This document shows, piece by piece, positions 1 through 7,099 of a stretch of DNA of 7,099 nt. The notes beneath the pieces are model-generated. The model was not told the DNA's origin and did not search any database. It saw only the letters and a list, made by a program, of their open reading frames with translations. Each line of letters starts with the position of its first letter. Positions within the stretch are counted from its first letter, which is position 1. Source of the DNA: JALGWA01 sp964604955 (lineage in GTDB: Bacteria; Arandabacterota; Arandabacteria; Arandabacterales; JALGWA01); the NCBI GenBank assembly GCA_964604955.1, contig CAZSBE010000130.1:1-7099 (forward strand), in the 5' to 3' direction. A program made the translations under genes and the position numbers.

Positions 1-3960
<3,960 letters not shown>

Positions 3961-3967
3961 GAACCGT

Positions 3968-3974
3968 GGAGGTG
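3968..3974 (+). promoter_or_regulatory. Ribosome binding site of rpsL
   Basis: GGAGGTG matches the Shine-Dalgarno consensus closely and ends six bases before the TTG at 3981 (eight bases from the end of GGAGG). It decides the start of rpsL, because no in-frame ATG gives a proper S12 N-terminus. It lies inside the 20-base rpoC-rpsL gap, so translation of rpsL may be helped by ribosomes ending on rpoC (inference). Confidence 0.85.
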
Positions 3975-3980
3975 TAAAGT

Positions 3981-4376
3981 TTGCCGACAATCAGTCAGTT
4001 AGTCAGACGCGGCAGGGACGTGCAGAAGTCCAAGACCAAGGCCCCTGCGCTCATGGGTTGCCCCCAGAGGCGTGGTGTATGTACGAGAGTGTACACTACG
4101 ACGCCCAAGAAGCCCAACTCCGCCCTGAGGAAAGTGGCTCGTGTGAGGCTGACCAACACGATCGAGGTCACCGCCTATATTCCGGGCGAGGGGCATAACC
4201 TGCAGGAGCACTCGATCGTGCTCGTGCGTGGCGGCCGTGTCAAGGACCTTCCGGGTGTGCGTTATCACATCATCAGGGGTGCCCTGGACGCCAGCGGCGT
4301 TGAGGACCGGAAGAAATCCCGTTCCAAGTACGGCACCAAGATGAAGAAGAGCACGACCCCGGCCGCGGCCGGTTAG
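3981..4376 (+). CDS. rpsL: 30S ribosomal protein S12
   Basis: Small-subunit protein at the decoding centre, where it helps check codon-anticodon pairing and is the classical site of streptomycin resistance. The 131-residue product starts at TTG and reads MPTISQLVRRGR, the normal S12 N-terminus, so the unusual start codon is well supported. Signature segments are CPQRRGVCTRVYTTTPKKPN (27-46), EGHNLQEHS (70-78) and RGGRVKDLPGVRYH (83-96). Lys 43 and Lys 88, where resistance mutations usually fall, are both wild type, so a streptomycin-sensitive S12 is predicted. Asp 89, the residue methylthiolated by RimO in E. coli, is present; whether it is modified here is unknown. The C-terminus is about 7 residues longer than in E. 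coli and ends in TTPAAAG. The L7Ae-type gene that Firmicutes often carry between rpoC and rpsL is absent. rpsG follows after 16 bases. Confidence 0.98.
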   Translation: MPTISQLVRRGRDVQKSKTKAPALMGCPQRRGVCTRVYTTTPKKPNSALRKVARVRLTNTIEVTAYIPGEGHNLQEHSIVLVRGGRVKDLPGVRYHIIRGALDASGVEDRKKSRSKYGTKMKKSTTPAAAG

Positions 4377-4392
4377 ACCCAGGAGACCAACT

Positions 4393-4863
4393 ATGCCGAG
4401 AAGAAAAGTCGTAAAGAAGAAAGAGGCAGCGCCTGATCCCAAGTACAGCAGCCCTCTTGTTACCAAGTTCATCAGCAGCCTTATGTCCAAGGGTAAGAAG
4501 AGCACTGCTGAGAGGATCTTTTACTCCAGTCTCGACTTGATCGAGAAGAGAACCGGTCAATCCGGCATACAGGTCTTCAAGCAGGCCCTGACTAACGTGA
4601 AGCCCGTTCTCGAAGTCAGGCCGAGACGAGTCGGCGGCGCTACCTACCAGGTTCCGATGGAAGTGAGGCTCGAGCGGAAGACGGCTCTCGCTATCCGCTG
4701 GGTCATAGGTTATGCGCGCGCCCGCAACGAGCAGACAATGCAGGAGAAGCTCGCGGCGGAGCTCATAGCGGCCTCGAAGAACGAAGGCGGCGCAATTAAG
4801 AAAAAGGAAGACACGCACAGGATGGCGGAGGCGAACAAGGCCTTTGCCCATTACAGGTGGTAA
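4393..4863 (+). CDS. rpsG: 30S ribosomal protein S7
   Basis: Primary 16S rRNA-binding protein that starts assembly of the 30S head and lines the E site, next to the mRNA exit. The product has 156 residues, the usual bacterial length. It begins MPRRK, contains GKKSTAERI near residue 35, RRVGGATYQVPMEVR in the middle, and ends in HRMAEANKAFAHYRW, the family's hallmark C-terminus. The ATG start has AGGAG at 4381-4385, seven bases upstream. In E. coli S7 represses the str operon by binding an mRNA structure in the roughly 100-base rpsL-rpsG gap. Here the gap is only 16 bases, so that form of autoregulation cannot be present in the same place. Nothing else is odd about the gene. Identity and start are secure. 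Confidence 0.99.
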   Translation: MPRRKVVKKKEAAPDPKYSSPLVTKFISSLMSKGKKSTAERIFYSSLDLIEKRTGQSGIQVFKQALTNVKPVLEVRPRRVGGATYQVPMEVRLERKTALAIRWVIGYARARNEQTMQEKLAAELIAASKNEGGAIKKKEDTHRMAEANKAFAHYRW

Positions 4864-4896
4864 CGGGCTGTTGCGTATGTGGTTGAGAGAGAATAG

Positions 4897-7017
4897 ATGG
4901 CGACTTTAACGAAAGAGTGTGGGGAGAAATTGGCTGAACAGAGAACTATCCCGCTTGAGAGAGTCCGGAACATAGGGATAGCTGCGCATATTGACGCCGG
5001 TAAGACCACGCTCACCGAGAGAATACTATATTACACCGGAAGGGTTTACAGGCCGGGCGATGTGGACGACGGCGCCGCGACGATGGACTGGATGGAGATA
5101 GAGAAGGAGCGGGGCATCACCATCACGTCGGCCGCAACCAGGTGTTTCTGGCGCGACCACGCGGTCAACATCATCGATACGCCGGGCCATGTGGATTTCA
5201 CGATGGAGGTCGAGCGCTCGCTCCGCGTGCTGGACGGCGTGGTAGTCGTCTTCTGCGGTGTCGGCGGCGTCGAGCCCCAGTCCGAGACGGTCTGGAAGCA
5301 GGCGGACAGGTACCGCGTGCCGAGAATAGCTTTCATCAACAAGATGGACCGCGTGGGAGCGGACTTCGGCAGGGCCGTCGGGATGATCCGGGAGCGCCTG
5401 GGCTCGAACGGCGTACCCATCGAGATGCCCATGGGAAGCGGCCGGGAGCTGGAAGGCATAATGGACCTCATCGAGATGAAGGCCTACACATACGACGAAG
5501 AGTCGCTGGGAATGAAATACGAAGTTGTTGACATCCCCGAGAAGTACATGGAAGAGGCGAGGCTGGCGAGAGAGAAACTCGTCGAAGCCGTCGTCGAGTT
5601 CGATGACGAGGTCATGGCCAGGTATCTCGATGGGAAGTCCGTGAGCGACGACGACATCAAGAAGGCGCTCAGGAGCGGAACGCTGAAGGCGCAGATAGTG
5701 CCGGTTCTCTGCGGGGCGGCACTCAAGAACAAGGGCGTGCAAAAGGCGCTCGACGCCATCGTCGACTACCTGCCGTCCCCTGTGGACCTGCCCGCCGTGG
5801 AGGGGATCAATCCCAACACCGGCGGGATCGAGAAGCGCAGGCCGAGCGATGATGAGCCATTCTCCGCGCTCGCGTTCAAGATCATGAGCGATCCGTATGT
5901 GGGCAAGCTGACTTACCTCAGGGTATATTCGGGCCGGATAAAATCGGGCACCAATATTTGGAACGCGAGGGGACATAAGGAGCGGAATACCAAGCTGCTG
6001 CTCATGCACGCCAACAAGCGCGAGGAGCTCCAGCAGGCCCTGACCGGCGATATCGTAGCGGCGGTCGGAATCAAGAAGACCGTTACGGGCGACACGCTCT
6101 GCGAGTATGAATACCCGATCATGTTCGAGACGATGGTGTTTCCGGAGCCCGTGATCAGGGTCGCGATAGAGCCCAAGACGAGGGCAGACCAGGAGAAACT
6201 GGAAAGCTCGTTGGGCAAGCTTTCGGAGGAGGACCCGACATTCAAGGTCAAGGTCGACGAGGAAACCGGGCAGACGATCATCTCAGGGATGGGCGAACTC
6301 CATCTCGAGATCCTGATCGACCGGATGATCCGCGAGTTCAACGTGAAGGCGAATGTCGGCAAGCCGCAGGTTGCTTACAGGGAGACCATTACCGAGAAGG
6401 CCCGCGCCGAAGGCAAGTTCGTGAAGCCGGCGGCGGGCAAGGGCCAGTTCGGTCACGTGGTCATAGAGATAGAGCCAAGGGAAAGAGGCGCGGGCTTCGA
6501 GTTCGTGTCGAAGGTGAAGCCCGAGATCATCCCCGAGGAGTTCGTGCCCTTCATCAAAGATGGCGTGCACGACTCGCTCGAGAATGGAGTACTGGCTGGA
6601 TACCCGGTGGTCGACGTCAGGGCGGCACTGGTAGGAGGTTCCTGCCGCGACCAGGAAGGCACCGACGTCGCCTACAAGATTGCGTCGGCGATAGCCATTC
6701 GGGAAGCCATCATCAGGGCCCGGCCGGTCCTTCTGGAGCCGATTATGGATGTTGAAGTCGTCGTGCCCGAGGAGTATGTCGGGGACGTCATAGGCGATCT
6801 CCGCGCCAGGCGCGGCAAGATAATGGGAAGCCTGCTCCGCGCGGACGGACATGTCGCGAAGGCGGCGGTTCCGCTTTCGGAGATGTTCGGATACGCTACG
6901 GGCCTGAGGTCCGCGACCCAGGGCCGGGCGCTTTTCACCATGCAGTTCCAGCAGTACGACGTGGTTCCCGAGAAGATCGCCGGGAAGATGACGGCACGAA
7001 TTGAGGACATGATTTGA
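4897..7017 (+). CDS. fusA: Elongation factor G (translocation GTPase)
   Basis: GTPase that drives tRNA and mRNA movement through the ribosome and, with RRF, helps recycle ribosomes. From the ATG it has 706 residues. The G domain shows AHIDAGKT (30-37), RGITI (72-76), DTPGH (94-98), NKMD (148-151) and CGAA (272-275). Domain III begins near FPEPVIRVAIEPKT (415), domain IV near 491, and domain V contains PLSEMFGYAT (659-668). The whole looks like ordinary EF-G, not the mitochondrial-like paralogue. Two points are odd. First, a TTG at 4930 would give the more typical N-terminus MAEQRTIPLERVRNIGI (695 residues) and has GGGGAG just upstream, whereas the ATG has only weak purine-rich sequence before it; the true start is unsettled. 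Second, the domain IV tip differs from E. coli: Gln507 and His583 are replaced by Pro 511 and Arg 584. It lies 33 bases after rpsG and 30 before tuf, so it is part of the same operon. Confidence 0.97.
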   Translation: MATLTKECGEKLAEQRTIPLERVRNIGIAAHIDAGKTTLTERILYYTGRVYRPGDVDDGAATMDWMEIEKERGITITSAATRCFWRDHAVNIIDTPGHVDFTMEVERSLRVLDGVVVVFCGVGGVEPQSETVWKQADRYRVPRIAFINKMDRVGADFGRAVGMIRERLGSNGVPIEMPMGSGRELEGIMDLIEMKAYTYDEESLGMKYEVVDIPEKYMEEARLAREKLVEAVVEFDDEVMARYLDGKSVSDDDIKKALRSGTLKAQIVPVLCGAALKNKGVQKALDAIVDYLPSPVDLPAVEGINPNTGGIEKRRPSDDEPFSALAFKIMSDPYVGKLTYLRVYSGRIKSGTNIWNARGHKERNTKLLLMHANKREELQQALTGDIVAAVGIKKTVTGDTLCEYEYPIMFETMVFPEPVIRVAIEPKTRADQEKLESSLGKLSEEDPTFKVKVDEETGQTIISGMGELHLEILIDRMIREFNVKANVGKPQVAYRETITEKARAEGKFVKPAAGKGQFGHVVIEIEPRERGAGFEFVSKVKPEIIPEEFVPFIKDGVHDSLENGVLAGYPVVDVRAALVGGSCRDQEGTDVAYKIASAIAIREAIIRARPVLLEPIMDVEVVVPEEYVGDVIGDLRARRGKIMGSLLRADGHVAKAAVPLSEMFGYATGLRSATQGRALFTMQFQQYDVVPEKIAGKMTARIEDMI
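4921..4926 (+). promoter_or_regulatory. Possible ribosome binding site for an internal fusA start
   Basis: GGGGAG contains a four-base GGAG match to the anti-Shine-Dalgarno sequence and precedes the in-frame TTG at 4930 by three bases. That spacing is tight for a normal site, which weakens the case. In its favour, starting here would give the usual EF-G N-terminal length, and the 11 codons before it include TTA, TGT and AAA, which look unlike the GC-rich body of the gene. Confidence 0.4.
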
Positions 7018-7032
7018 ACCCAGGACGTCTGT

Positions 7033-7038
7033 AGGAGG
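7033..7038 (+). promoter_or_regulatory. Ribosome binding site of tuf
   Basis: A perfect AGGAGG, extended by further G residues, lies nine bases before the ATG at 7048. It is the strongest Shine-Dalgarno match in the window, in keeping with the very high output expected for EF-Tu. The 30-base fusA-tuf gap holds no terminator-like hairpin with a T tract. Confidence 0.85.
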
Positions 7039-7047
7039 GGGACAGAT

Positions 7048-7099
7048 ATGGCAAAGGAGAAGTTTGCTCGCACTAAGCCACACTTGAACGTTGGGACGA
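7048..7099 (+). CDS. tuf: Elongation factor Tu (3' part outside window)
   Basis: GTPase that carries aminoacyl-tRNA to the ribosomal A site. Only 17 complete codons are visible, reading MAKEKFARTKPHLNVGT, after which the window ends one base into codon 18. This matches the conserved EF-Tu N-terminus that leads into the first GTP-binding loop (GHVDHGKT in the family, not visible here). Position straight after fusA, with the strong AGGAGG at 7033, is the standard str-operon place for tuf. The visible part cannot show whether the gene is intact or whether a second copy exists elsewhere in the genome. Confidence 0.95.
   Translation, partial: MAKEKFARTKPHLNVGT

Noticed and set aside
4991..5029. 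TTGACG followed by TACTAT as a possible promoter in early fusA
   Set aside because: The spacing is about 27 bases, too long, and both segments encode conserved EF-G residues (HIDAGKT and ILYYTG).
4897..7017. EF-G as a mitochondrial-like or EF-G2 paralogue
   Set aside because: GVEPQSETVWKQAD, the switch regions and the str-operon location fit ordinary EF-G; only the domain IV tip differs.
7018..7047. Terminator between fusA and tuf
   Set aside because: The short GACGTC palindrome has no useful stem length and no T tract, and the tuf ribosome binding site occupies the rest.

Overview
This window is a compact, GC-rich bacterial core operon read entirely on the + strand: rpoC (5' end outside the window), rpsL, rpsG, fusA, and the first 17 codons of tuf. 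It joins the end of the RNA polymerase large-subunit operon to the classical 'str' operon with no room for a terminator between them. Gaps between genes are only 20, 16, 33 and 30 bases (the third becomes 66 if fusA uses its later start). There is no gene-free stretch over 300 bases, and I see no RNA gene, mobile element, CRISPR array or clear internal promoter.

Region by region: 1-3960 encodes RNA polymerase beta' with both zinc sites, the catalytic NADFDGD motif, the bridge helix, a trigger loop interrupted by an SI3-type insertion, and a strongly acidic C-terminal tail. 3981-4376 is ribosomal protein S12, starting at TTG behind a strong ribosome binding site. 4393-4863 is ribosomal protein S7. 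4897-7017 is elongation factor G, with two plausible starts and an unusual domain IV tip. From 7048 the start of EF-Tu runs off the window.

The products all serve gene expression: the polymerase subunit makes mRNA, S12 and S7 build the decoding and head regions of the 30S subunit, EF-Tu delivers aminoacyl-tRNA, and EF-G moves the tRNAs after each peptide bond. One transcript presumably keeps their supply balanced.

Organism: the beta' trigger-loop insertion argues for a Gram-negative-type (Gracilicutes) lineage. The 7-residue insertion in the KPQKKMTGQMGEIIE segment recalls FCB, Elusimicrobia or related candidate phyla more than Proteobacteria, as far as I remember those sequences. AGG (Arg) and ATA (Ile) are used freely even in these highly expressed genes, unlike E. 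coli. I cannot name the species or phylum with confidence. It may be an uncultured lineage.

No new biological system is visible; this is conserved housekeeping DNA. The observation most worth checking is in EF-G: both domain IV tip residues that in E. coli touch the tRNA-mRNA duplex (Q507 and H583) are replaced, by Pro and Arg.
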